A DNA stretch of 37,881 bases. Source: Myxococcales bacterium 68-20 (lineage in GTDB: Bacteria > Myxococcota_A > Polyangia > Polyangiales > Polyangiaceae). Shown one piece after another: positions 24,885-33,080 of this stretch. The translations under genes and the position numbers were made by a program. A model generated the notes under the pieces. The model was not told the origin of the DNA. It did no database searches and saw nothing but the letters and a program-made list of their open reading frames with translations. The stretch lies in NCBI GenBank assembly GCA_001899635.1, contig MKVQ01000046.1, positions 1 to 37,881 of the forward strand, in the 5' to 3' direction. Numbering within the stretch: position 1 is the stretch's first letter; the number at the start of each line of letters is the position of its first letter.

Positions 24885-26194
24885 GGGTATGGTTCCTGGT
24901 CGCTTGCGGCTCCCTCCCACTCGTCGGTAGCGCCGCCGCAGCGTGTGCGAACGCCGAAGACGATGAATTGATGACGCCTCAGCCGGACGCGGCTCCGACC
25001 GAGCCTGTGGACGTGCCGGACTCGAGCAACGGTCCCGATGCTGCGGCGGATGCCCAAGACGACGCAGCCCTCGAACAACCGAGGTGCAGCTCCGACGGAT
25101 GGTGTGCCACCGCCTTGCCCGACACCGATCTGCTGGTGAAAGATATCTGGGCCCTACCGGGGTACGCGTTCGCGGTTGCGGAGAGCCCGACCCTCGGCGT
25201 GAAAGTCCTCGAGTGGAGCGATGCTCGCTCCCAATGGGACTACATCGATGATTTTACCCAAAACGAGCCAGGGGGGGGCCGGTATGCCGGGAAGATCTGG
25301 GCACCGAACGAGGACGAGGTTTACTACGGCGTGGCCCCTGGGTACGTCTACCACGGACTACGACCCAAGGCGCCCGCAACTCGTTGGTCGTGGGAACGTG
25401 GCCTGCTCGGGACAATCAACCTCTCGAACCCCGACGAAGCCAATCCATCGTATTGGAAGAATGCGTCCACTCGTGTGCCGGCATTGGGCGTCTGGGGCAC
25501 GAGCAGCGGCGACGTCTACGCGTGGTTCAAGAACACCATCTATCATTCGACGCCGGCCGATGGCGGCGGACTCGAATGGATACCCGAATACGTCGCCGAC
25601 GACACCGACGCCGCCGCCGAGCAGATTTACTTCTTCGACGCGACCGGGACGAGCTCGAACGACGTTTGGTTTGCTGGAGGACGCTCCCGCTCGTCGGCGG
25701 GATGTGCAGTCGTCGTTCACAAGACAGCTTCGAAATACGAGCGAATCGCGGACGGCGTCCTCACCGGTAACTCCAGTCCCTGCGCGACTCGAGCGGGAAC
25801 GCTGATGATTGGTGGAACCGAGGGGTGGTTGACCAACATCCAGGCACTCGGACCGAGCGAGCTCATCGGGCTCAAAGGGGCGCGCGACGTGGCGCGAATC
25901 TCCTCCAGCGACGTCGGCTACTCGGTCGCGCTCGCATCGGTACCTACGAAGGTCACCGCGAGCGGACTGAACTCGCTGTCCGCAGTCGCAAACGACCTCT
26001 GGCTGGGGGGCTCGGGCGTGGTCGTTCGCGGTGACAACGTTTGGGACGGCGGGACGTATGGGGGAGCATACGAGCTGTCGTCGATTGCCCTGAACGGTCC
26101 GCTCGGCCGAGCGATCTACCAAGTTCGAGGCACCTCCAACAACAACCTCTGGGCGATCGGTGTCCGCTATGCGCTCCACAAGACAACGCCTTGA
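24881..26194 (+). CDS. Beta-propeller lipoprotein 2
   Basis: The GTG at 24881 overlaps the previous stop and has GGAGG seven bases upstream. The 437-residue product has a lipoprotein signal ending in GSAAAAC. After an acidic linker rich in Asp and Pro it carries irregular blade-like repeats, such as GVWGTSSGDVYAWFKNTIYH, DATGTSSNDVWFAGGRSR and RGTSNNNLWAIGVRYALHK. It is related to the gene before it but with more diverged and less regular blades. Two Cys lie close together near the start of the mature domain (RCSSDGWC). The probable role is an extracellular binding module. It belongs to the same coupled operon; the next gene starts inside its 3' end. Confidence 0.8.
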   Translation: MRVWFLVACGSLPLVGSAAAACANAEDDELMTPQPDAAPTEPVDVPDSSNGPDAAADAQDDAALEQPRCSSDGWCATALPDTDLLVKDIWALPGYAFAVAESPTLGVKVLEWSDARSQWDYIDDFTQNEPGGGRYAGKIWAPNEDEVYYGVAPGYVYHGLRPKAPATRWSWERGLLGTINLSNPDEANPSYWKNASTRVPALGVWGTSSGDVYAWFKNTIYHSTPADGGGLEWIPEYVADDTDAAAEQIYFFDATGTSSNDVWFAGGRSRSSAGCAVVVHKTASKYERIADGVLTGNSSPCATRAGTLMIGGTEGWLTNIQALGPSELIGLKGARDVARISSSDVGYSVALASVPTKVTASGLNSLSAVANDLWLGGSGVVVRGDNVWDGGTYGGAYELSSIALNGPLGRAIYQVRGTSNNNLWAIGVRYALHKTTP

Positions 26195-27575
26195 TCGACA
26201 TTCGTTCGTCGGTCGATACCCGCTTTCTACGTTGCTCCTCCTGACGACGCTCGCGACCGGAGGCGCCGTCGCCAGCTGCTCGAGCGACGAAGAGCCGAAC
26301 CGGCTCGACCCCGGCGATGCGAGCCTCGAAGCGTGGACGCCGACGGAAGAGGCAGGCTCGTTCGATGACGGAGGCGCCGATGCGCTCTCGGATGCAGAGC
26401 CGGTTCTTGATGCCGCGCCGTTCGACGCTGGGCCGCGGCCGGTCGAGTGCACTTCGGCCCCCTGCGCGACCGAGCTCGTGACGACCTTCGCGCCGATCGA
26501 GTCCGACCGCAGCGAGGGATTCTGCGCGCTGCTGAACGACGGCACGGTCGCGTGCTGGGGCGCCAACGGGTACGGACAACTCGGCCGAGGTCCGGACGCC
26601 GGGACGCTGGACAGTCCGACGGCCATGCACGTCACCGGCCTTTCGGACATCGCGCACCTGAATCACACCTGCGCGATCGACAAGAGTGGCGGCGCGTGGT
26701 GTTGGGGGCGTGGACCTTTCCTCCAGAACGACGCCGGTTTGGTGACGAGCGAGTCTGCACCCGTGAAGCTTGCCCTGCCAGCCGCGAAGAGGGTCGCCGT
26801 CGGACTCAACGTGGGCTGCGCGGTCGTGGATGACGGAGTGCTTTGCTGGGGCCGCAACAGCAACGCGCAGCTTGCTCCGCTCTCGGAGGCCAACATCAGC
26901 GCGGTGTTCCTTCCGCGTCCCATGAGCTTCCCGAGCGGCGCGCCCGTCCGCGACGTATTCGTCGGAAATGGTTCGTTTGCTGTGCGCGAGGACGGGAGGA
27001 TGTCGACCTGGGGAGCCAGGACTTCACTGGCGCGCGCCACTCCGCTCACACCCGACCCTTATCCGACGGACATCCAACTCGCGGGGATCTCGTCGATCGA
27101 CGTGACGCTGGACAACGGATGCGCGACGGTCGCGGGGGTCGGTTATTGCTGGGGGCGCGCCATCGTGACAAGCGCGGTCAATTCCGTGATTCGTGTGCTT
27201 CCAGAGGCGGTAGCGACGCCCGAGCCGATCGTACAGATCTCCACGACGCGCGCCTTTGTCACGACCGAGCTCGGCGACACGATTCAGCGACCGCAGCGGT
27301 GGTGCGCGGTTGGCGTCTCCGGCGACGTGTATTGCTGGGGGTACAACGCCAGCGGCCAGGCGGGTGACGGGACGAAGACGGATGCATTCGACAGAGCAGT
27401 CAAGGTCAAGGGACTGCCCGAACCAGCCAATCAGGTAAGGACGATGCCCGACGCGACTTGCGCGCTGCTCACGAACGGAAAGGTCTATTGCTGGGGAAGC
27501 AACAACAACGGGCAGCTCGGGAATGGCGTACTGCGAGCCCCGAGCCTCGTGCCTCAGGAGGTGGTCTTGCCATGA
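26169..27575 (+). CDS. RCC1-repeat lipoprotein
   Basis: I use the ATG at 26169, which overlaps the previous gene by 26 bases; ATG 26160 is possible. The N-terminus is basic and then hydrophobic (LSTLLLLTTLATGG) with lipobox AVASC. The mature 468-residue protein has RCC1-type repeats, each with the pattern CAxxxxGxVxCWGxNxxGQLG: CALLNDGTVACWGANGYGQL, CAVVDDGVLCWGRNSNAQL, CAVGVSGDVYCWGYNASGQA and CALLTNGKVYCWGSNNNGQL. RCC1 repeats fold as a seven-bladed propeller; in eukaryotes they act on Ran, but bacterial secreted ones are of unknown function. The Cys pairs flanking each blade probably form disulfides. The stop is in an ATGA overlap with the next gene. Confidence 0.88.
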   Translation: MRSTRQRLDRHSFVGRYPLSTLLLLTTLATGGAVASCSSDEEPNRLDPGDASLEAWTPTEEAGSFDDGGADALSDAEPVLDAAPFDAGPRPVECTSAPCATELVTTFAPIESDRSEGFCALLNDGTVACWGANGYGQLGRGPDAGTLDSPTAMHVTGLSDIAHLNHTCAIDKSGGAWCWGRGPFLQNDAGLVTSESAPVKLALPAAKRVAVGLNVGCAVVDDGVLCWGRNSNAQLAPLSEANISAVFLPRPMSFPSGAPVRDVFVGNGSFAVREDGRMSTWGARTSLARATPLTPDPYPTDIQLAGISSIDVTLDNGCATVAGVGYCWGRAIVTSAVNSVIRVLPEAVATPEPIVQISTTRAFVTTELGDTIQRPQRWCAVGVSGDVYCWGYNASGQAGDGTKTDAFDRAVKVKGLPEPANQVRTMPDATCALLTNGKVYCWGSNNNGQLGNGVLRAPSLVPQEVVLP

Positions 27576-29371
27576 GGCGACTAGGAATGTCCCAGTGCGT
27601 GATCGCTGGCGGTTTCGTTTTCGGGCTCCTTGCTACCATGGGCGCGTGCGCGGACGATCGACCGGCGTTCGGCAATCGCAAGACCGAGTTCAACCCCGGT
27701 AACGATGCTGCTGTCGTCGAAACCCCAGACTGCCAGCTCCAATGCTCAGTCGATGGACGCTCGGTGATCGAGACGTGCACGGGTGCAATCGTCCAAGAAT
27801 GCGCAGCCGAGCTCGCGTGTGGAGCAGGGACGTGCATGACGCCATGCGCGGCGGCGGAGGCAGACCGGAGCTCGAACGGGTGCGAGTTCTATTTCCAGTC
27901 CCCACAGATGGCGCGCTCGACTCCAGCGTCCTGTTACGCAGCCTACATCGTCAACACATCGCTTCAGCCGGTCGACCTTTCGGTTGAGCTCGAAGGAAAG
28001 TCACTCGATGTATCGAAGGCGCTCTTTCGCACTGCCCCAGGTAGTGCGGACCTGATTCCGCATACCGGATCGATCGAGCCTGGTGAGAGCGCAATCGTAT
28101 TCCTCTCCGAGTTCACTCCGCAGCAAGCCTTGCCAGTCGACTGGAAGCAGAACTACATTGGCTGTCCGGCTGGCGTGGTTCCAGCCTCGTACGTCAATAG
28201 AATTCGACGTGGCACCGATATGGGGAACTCGTTCCGTCTGAAAACGAACGTGCCCGTGAGTGTCGCGACGATCTTTCCCTTCGGCGGAGCCGAGAGCTAC
28301 ATTCCGTCAGCGACGCTCGTCTTGCCGGTCGCCTCTTGGGCCAAAGAGCACATCCTCGTAAACGGATGGGAAGCTAGCGAGGCCGGACGGCCCAGCGCGC
28401 AGATCGTGGCCTCCGAAGACGACACCGAAGTAACCATCATTCCAAAGCACGACATCCAAGACGGAGAAGGGGTGACGGGCGGTCGGGCAGGACACCCGGC
28501 GACCTACCGGCTTGGCAAGGGACAACACCTGCAGATCGTCCAGCAGAAGGAGCTCACTGGGAGCATCGTGACCTCCACCAAGCCCACGACGATCTTCGGC
28601 GGAAACTCCTGCGCCTTCGTCCCGGCGCTCGCGCTTGCGTGCGATACGCTTTCCCAGCAAATTCCGGCGTTCGAGCAATGGGGAGCCGAGTACGTCGCCG
28701 TTGGCTATCGACCTCGCCTCGGCAACGAGCACGAGCCGCTGCCGTATCGCATCGTCGCCGCGCGCGACGGCACCATGCTCGACTACGATCCGGCGATCCC
28801 CGCTGGAGCCCCCACCATCCTGAATGCCGGCGAGATGGCCGTATTCCAGGCTGGCTCGGGAGACGCCTTCGTCGTCCGCACGCAGGATACCGAACACCCG
28901 ATCTACATGAGCGCCCACATGACAGGCGGAGCGGGAGACACAAGGACGACGAAGGCATACGGAAACTGGGGCGATCCGGAGTTCGTGAACGTCATTCCGG
29001 CGCGACAGTATATGTCGTCGTACAGCTTCTACGCGGATCCGACATACAGAGAGACATCGCTCGTCATCGTCAGAGCCAAGACTCGCGGCGAGTTCAAGGA
29101 TGTGTGGCTCGAGTGCACAGGCAATCTGACCGGCTGGCGAACGATCGGAACGGGTAGCGAATACGAGTTCGTGAGGGTCGATATCTCACGCAACGGTGGT
29201 CCAGGCGATAGCGTTGGAGCGAGCATATGCCAGTACGGCCTCCAGCGCATGCGGAGCGATGGCCCATTCACGGCGACGTTGTGGGGTTGGGATAAGTTCG
29301 CCAGCTACGCGTATCCCGGTGGCATGGCTCAACGTAAGCTGGTCCAAAAGCCGCTAGACCCAGTCAATTGA
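27572..29371 (+). CDS. IgGFc-binding-like surface lipoprotein
   Basis: The 599-residue product starts at the ATG in the ATGA overlap, with AGGAG upstream. Its signal peptide ends in LLATMGAC, a lipobox. A short Cys-rich segment (CQLQCSVDGRSVIETC, CAAELACGAGTCMTPC) precedes a large domain with alternating Gly, Ser and aromatic residues. This has the layout of the IgGFc_binding N-terminal domain (PF17517), including CYAAYIVNTSLQPVDLSVEL, SVATIFPFGGAESYIPSATL, VNGWEASEAGRPSAQIVASE and TTIFGGNSCAFVP. In myxobacteria such proteins are widespread surface proteins with no known ligand; the family name derives from a human mucin-like protein, so IgG binding must not be assumed. It closes the intact part of the operon. 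Confidence 0.82.
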   Translation: MRRLGMSQCVIAGGFVFGLLATMGACADDRPAFGNRKTEFNPGNDAAVVETPDCQLQCSVDGRSVIETCTGAIVQECAAELACGAGTCMTPCAAAEADRSSNGCEFYFQSPQMARSTPASCYAAYIVNTSLQPVDLSVELEGKSLDVSKALFRTAPGSADLIPHTGSIEPGESAIVFLSEFTPQQALPVDWKQNYIGCPAGVVPASYVNRIRRGTDMGNSFRLKTNVPVSVATIFPFGGAESYIPSATLVLPVASWAKEHILVNGWEASEAGRPSAQIVASEDDTEVTIIPKHDIQDGEGVTGGRAGHPATYRLGKGQHLQIVQQKELTGSIVTSTKPTTIFGGNSCAFVPALALACDTLSQQIPAFEQWGAEYVAVGYRPRLGNEHEPLPYRIVAARDGTMLDYDPAIPAGAPTILNAGEMAVFQAGSGDAFVVRTQDTEHPIYMSAHMTGGAGDTRTTKAYGNWGDPEFVNVIPARQYMSSYSFYADPTYRETSLVIVRAKTRGEFKDVWLECTGNLTGWRTIGTGSEYEFVRVDISRNGGPGDSVGASICQYGLQRMRSDGPFTATLWGWDKFASYAYPGGMAQRKLVQKPLDPVN

Positions 29372-29429
29372 TCGGCATTTGGGGCGGCGAGGCGGCCGGC
29401 CGCGTCGCACGTTCCGTTCCGTCACCGCT

Positions 29430-29960
29430 ATCCCGTTGCTGTCTCTTCCTCGTCGGCGAGTGCGGCAGTCGAATCCCAGGGCGCATCCACGGATGGCGAC
29501 GCGAGCGACGCGAGGGCGTCCGTGGTCGACGTAGGTATGGACGCGCTCGCCAACAACGAACGCGCTGCCAAGCCGGATGCGAAGAGCTGCATGGACTGCT
29601 GAACCTCGTACAACGAGAGAGGTTCCGTAGTTTTCTTCCATATGCTCAAAAAGTTCCGGTGTCCATCATCTCCAGGGGGGCTTCGCGACGGAGTGCAAAG
29701 ACACCTACTGCGCGACACCCTCGACGACTCTGTCCAAGGGCGACGCCTGCAACGTCTGCATCACTGCACTTGCCGAAGACACGAAATTCTATTCGGACGA
29801 GCCGATGCCATGTGCGCGCCGGTCGTGGACTGTTTCGCGCATCAACGAGCGGGCGGCGCAGAGCCTGGTTCGGTCTTGCGACAAAGACATGCTCCTGCAA
29901 CTTTGCGGGGTCTTCCACCCGCGAAAGGGAGGTTCGGTTTGTGGGCACCAAACCATCTTA
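29430..29960 (+). pseudogene. Decayed Cys-rich lipoprotein at operon end
   Basis: Downstream of the IgGFc-like gene, in the same direction, one frame reads an acidic linker like those of secreted lipoproteins (STDGDASDARASVVDVGMDA) and ends SCMDC and a stop at 29600. Other frames continue with FATECKDTYCATP, GDACNVCITALAEDTKFYSD and CAPVVDCF. The C-x2-C and C-x4-5-C pattern is typical of small Cys-rich myxobacterial lipoproteins. At least two frameshifts separate the pieces and no intact signal peptide is visible, so it is probably a dead ninth member of the operon. Confidence 0.45.
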
Positions 29961-30289
29961 TGTGACTTACCCTACCATCCGGGGTTCATCGATGCTGTTC
30001 CATCATATGCAGCCGCCGTCGTTCGGTTCGCTCTTGCGCGGAGCGGCGCCGTCATGTGCCACTCGACCATCGAGCCGGGCGAGGCTCGAGACATGGCTCG
30101 TCGACCGGGCGATGAGGGCTCTCTTTCGCTCATCCCTCCGTTGGTTCTAGAGACGACGCGGGATACAGGACCTGCATCCTGGTCCGATGACGACGTCGTC
30201 GCGCGTCGGAAGTTGGTACGAGAACATCATCGCTGGCAGCTTTTCAATTCAGAACTTCGGGTTCGGCATGTAAGCGATTTGCCCGGATC

Positions 30290-30689
30290 GTCGAGCCGAG
30301 AAGCTTTGCCCCACCACGGCACGAAGTTCGCGGTCGAAGGACGCTCCGAAGCGCTCCACGTCGAGATGGCCGCGATCGGAGTGCGTGTGAAGAACATCGA
30401 ACCGGGCGCGATCGCCACAGACTTCAGCGGGCGCTCGTTCGACTTCAACAACGACGAGAACAAGACCGAGTATCAAGGGCTCGTTCGTGCGATCATGGCG
30501 TCCATGGCCGCGGGCCGGCAGATGTCGCCTGCCGAGCTCGTGGCGGACGTGATCTATCAGGCCGCGACCCGACGGAAAGACCAACTTCGGTACGTCGCGG
30601 GTTCTGACGCCGTGCGGAGCATCGCCATGCGGAAGGCAGCCGACGACCCTACTTACGTGGGAGCGCTGAGGGCGCAGTTCGGTATCTGA
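30290..30689 (+). pseudogene. Short-chain dehydrogenase C-terminal relic
   Basis: One plus-strand frame reads HHGTKFAVEGRSEALHVEMA, then GVRVKNIEPGAIATDFSGRS and YQGLVRAIMASMAAGRQMSP followed by VADVIYQAATRRKDQLRYVAG. This is the C-terminal half of a classical SDR, starting at the catalytic YxxxK, which reads HHGTK with the tyrosine changed to His. The Rossmann half with TGxxxGxG is absent. The sequence upstream (29960-30290) shows no SDR resemblance. The loss of half the protein and of the catalytic Tyr indicates a pseudogene. An intact SDR lies 2.4 kb downstream but is not a close copy. Confidence 0.72.
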
Positions 30690-30752
30690 CCCGCGACCAC
30701 AACCGCACGTCGGGCCGTCCTGCGCCAAGGCCGGTGCTATCCTCGAGGAACC

Positions 30753-31784
30753 GTGGAGCAGCACGCTTACGCGCTCGACATGTCCTGGCCCGCCCTGCTC
30801 AAGGAGCTGGGCATCCGCACGGCGAATGTCCTTCGGCGAGCAGAGCTTCCGGAGGACCTCTTCGCGCGGCCGTCCGCTCGCCTGGACTCCGCTGCTTACT
30901 TCCGGTTTTGGGAGGCCCTCGAAGCGGAGGCGGGGGACGGACACTTCGTGCTTCGGCTCTACGCTGCGCTGCGGAGCGAGTCGTTCTCTCCGCCGCTGTT
31001 CGCAGCGCTCTGTAGCCCGAACCTGCTCTCGGCGCTCCAACGCCTCTCCCAGTACAAGACGCTTGTGGCTCCGATGCGTCTCGACGTCGTGGAGGGGCGC
31101 GACGTCGTGACGGCGCGCCTCGCGTGGCTCGACGCGACGCTACCGCCGCCGTCATCGCTCGTTGCCGCGGAGCTCCTCTTCTCTGTGGGGCTCGCACGCA
31201 TGGGTACCCATGAGCTGATTCGCCCCTCGCGCATCGTTGCGGAGGCTCCGCCGACTCCCGCCGCAGCGTACGAAAAGTTCTTGGGAGTGCCGATTCGAAG
31301 GGGGAAGGGACACTCGGTATCCTTCAGGCGGGACGACGCGCTCAAGCCATTTCTCTCGAGCAACGACGCCATGTGGGCGATATTCGAACCCGCGCTACGA
31401 AAGCGCCTGGCCGAGCTCGACGCTTCGGCGAGTACCGCCGAGCGCGTTCGCGCCACCTTGCTCGAAGGGCTTCCGAGCGGCAACGTTGCGATGGATAGCG
31501 TCGCGCGTCGCCTCGCCCTGAGCAAAAGAACCCTCCAACGCAGGCTCGAGGATGAGGGGACGTCTTACCAGGCGGTGCTGCGCGTCACTCGCGAGGCGCT
31601 CGCGCTCCACTACCTCGAGCGAACGAGCCTGCCCGTCACGGAGATCGCGTTCCTGCTGGGATTCGAAGAGCCGAACTCATTCTTCCGAGCGTTCAGCGAG
31701 TGGACGGGACGAACGCCGGAGACCGTGCGTCAAGAGATTCCGCCGCAGCACGGTCCATCGGCGCGCGCCACCTCCGCACGATGA
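30753..31784 (+). CDS. AraC-family transcriptional regulator
   Basis: The 343-residue product has the OruR/ArgR-type layout of AraC regulators: an N-terminal arabinose-binding-like domain (SWPALLKELGIRTANVLRRA onwards, about residues 10-200) and a C-terminal double helix-turn-helix. The first helix pair is LALSKRTLQRRLEDEGTSY, the second PVTEIAFLLGFEEPNSFFRA followed by FSEWTGRTP, the conserved end of the AraC signature. The start is a GTG at 30753 with GAGGAA just upstream; ATG 30780 is an alternative. Regulators of this group usually sit next to the oxidoreductase or catabolic genes they control; here an SDR relic lies just upstream and an intact SDR downstream. The stop overlaps an ATG at 31781. 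Confidence 0.9.
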   Translation: MEQHAYALDMSWPALLKELGIRTANVLRRAELPEDLFARPSARLDSAAYFRFWEALEAEAGDGHFVLRLYAALRSESFSPPLFAALCSPNLLSALQRLSQYKTLVAPMRLDVVEGRDVVTARLAWLDATLPPPSSLVAAELLFSVGLARMGTHELIRPSRIVAEAPPTPAAAYEKFLGVPIRRGKGHSVSFRRDDALKPFLSSNDAMWAIFEPALRKRLAELDASASTAERVRATLLEGLPSGNVAMDSVARRLALSKRTLQRRLEDEGTSYQAVLRVTREALALHYLERTSLPVTEIAFLLGFEEPNSFFRAFSEWTGRTPETVRQEIPPQHGPSARATSAR

Positions 31785-31924
31785 CCGAAGTTGTGGCGCC
31801 CTCCTCGCGAGGTGTGGCACGTTCGGATAGCACATTGGCGCGTTTCGCTGGTGCCGCCTCGGACGCAGAGCTCTACAACCCTATGGACACGAGCGGCGTA
31901 GACCCGCGGAGGAGCAAGCCACCC

Positions 31925-32431
31925 ATGGACCTCGTTCGACACTCCATCAACTGGGCTAGGGGCGAGATCTTCGAGATGACCCTCATCGCGATCGCCGGAG
32001 TCCTAGTGACCGTCATTGGAGTCGCATTCTGGAGGTTCGGCGCGACGCCGATGGCCAAGGCCCTGCTCATCCCACTCATGGTGCTCGGGCTCTTCTTTGT
32101 GTCAATCGGCGTCTCGGGCTACGTCGCCAATCAGCGGCGGATCCCCGCCTTCGAGCAAGCCTACAGAGCGAACCCGGCCGCGTTCGCGCGCGCCGAGAAG
32201 ACGCGTGTCGAAGGGTTCCAGTACATGTACACGAGCACCAACGTCGTGGCGCCCATCGGCTTCGCGCTGGCGGTCGCGATCTATTGGCTCTCGCTCGACC
32301 CGCGCGCACGAGCCGCGGGCATGGCACTGGTCCTCTTCGGCCTGTTTGGATTGGTAATCGACGGATTTTCCAAGGAGCGCGCCGACATTTACTACGCAAA
32401 AGTCCTAGAGGCGCTCGCCGTGCCGACATAG
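31925..32431 (+). CDS. Conserved membrane protein of unknown function
   Basis: The chosen start gives 168 residues beginning MDLVRHSINWARGEIFEM, with GGAGGAG nine bases upstream; an ATG at 31781 overlapping the AraC stop or at 31883 would extend it in frame by up to 48 residues. The protein has four predicted membrane helices: LIAIAGVLVTVIGVAF, LIPLMVLGLFFVSIGV, VVAPIGFALAVAIYWL and GMALVLFGLFGLVIDGF. Between helices two and three is a soluble loop with RRIPAFEQAYRANPAAFARA. The opening LVRHS-WARGE pattern recurs in hypothetical proteins of myxobacteria, as far as I recall. No function can be assigned. It is probably co-transcribed with the AraC gene. Confidence 0.75.
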   Translation: MDLVRHSINWARGEIFEMTLIAIAGVLVTVIGVAFWRFGATPMAKALLIPLMVLGLFFVSIGVSGYVANQRRIPAFEQAYRANPAAFARAEKTRVEGFQYMYTSTNVVAPIGFALAVAIYWLSLDPRARAAGMALVLFGLFGLVIDGFSKERADIYYAKVLEALAVPT

Positions 32432-33080
32432 TGGCGTTCGGGTCGACGCCGCGAAATCGGAACCTCGCTCCACGTGTCGAGCAGGCGCGATCGATGCCTC
32501 GGGGAGAGAGGGGCGCGACGAGCACGAGGTTTTAGGATCGATGTGGCATGTCGATCTAGTTCATAGTTTCTATGTGTCATGTCGATATCGGAAAGGGTCG
32601 CGGTTGCTTGCGTCGGAACAACGTAGTTCCTGCGCAGCCTCGCGCCGGCGGCCACAGTTGGTCCCCGAACCCAGACCTCCCGATACCGGCATGGCGAGAA
32701 GCCCAAGCGTCATCGGGTTCTCAAGGACGCGAGCCGCCAGAAGTGACATGACGCCCAGAGTACGGAACTCTTGCCGCGACGGAGCCGTCGACTTAGCGGA
32801 GGGGTTGAGCACCTAGCCGGTAACCGGTCTGTGAGCGGCACGCGCCTGATCGCCCGTGTCGCGAGCCGCCGAAGGCGCCAGCGGATGCGGGCGTATCCAT
32901 CCGCCAACGGGTGACAAGACGCTTGGCAGATCGGACGGGCAAAGCGTTGGACAAACCCCCGCGTAGCTCATCTTGTGAGGTGAGGCGGGTGGCGCGTTTC
33001 AATTGGGGAATTGGCCTCTTCCGCTGGTGTGGTCGTGGCCGCGGGTTCCTAGCTTTGATCGTAAGCGAAGGAGAAGGAAG
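32432..33080. other. Intergenic stretch of 649 bases, no gene recognised
   Basis: Frames of 60-110 codons exist on both strands but none shows family motifs or a ribosome site. The stretch has lower GC around 32530-32600 and holds a pair of near-identical direct repeats (separate entry). The last 20 bases provide the ribosome site of the SDR gene. Confidence 0.4.
32541..32586. repeat. Direct repeat pair ATGTGKCATGTCGAT
   Basis: Two 15-base copies, at 32541-32555 and 32572-32586, differ at one base (G or T at position 6) and are 31 bases apart, about three helical turns. The local sequence is AT-richer than its surroundings. Repeated blocks of this sort occur at the ends of IS21-like elements or as operator pairs; neither can be shown here. 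Confidence 0.45.

Noticed and set aside
25358-26650. A 430-codon minus-strand frame opposite the propeller and RCC1 genes
   Set aside because: Shadow of coupled plus-strand genes with lipoboxes and clear repeats.
27572-29371. Immunoglobulin-binding virulence factor
   Set aside because: The family name comes from a eukaryotic protein; nothing in the sequence or context supports actual IgG binding.
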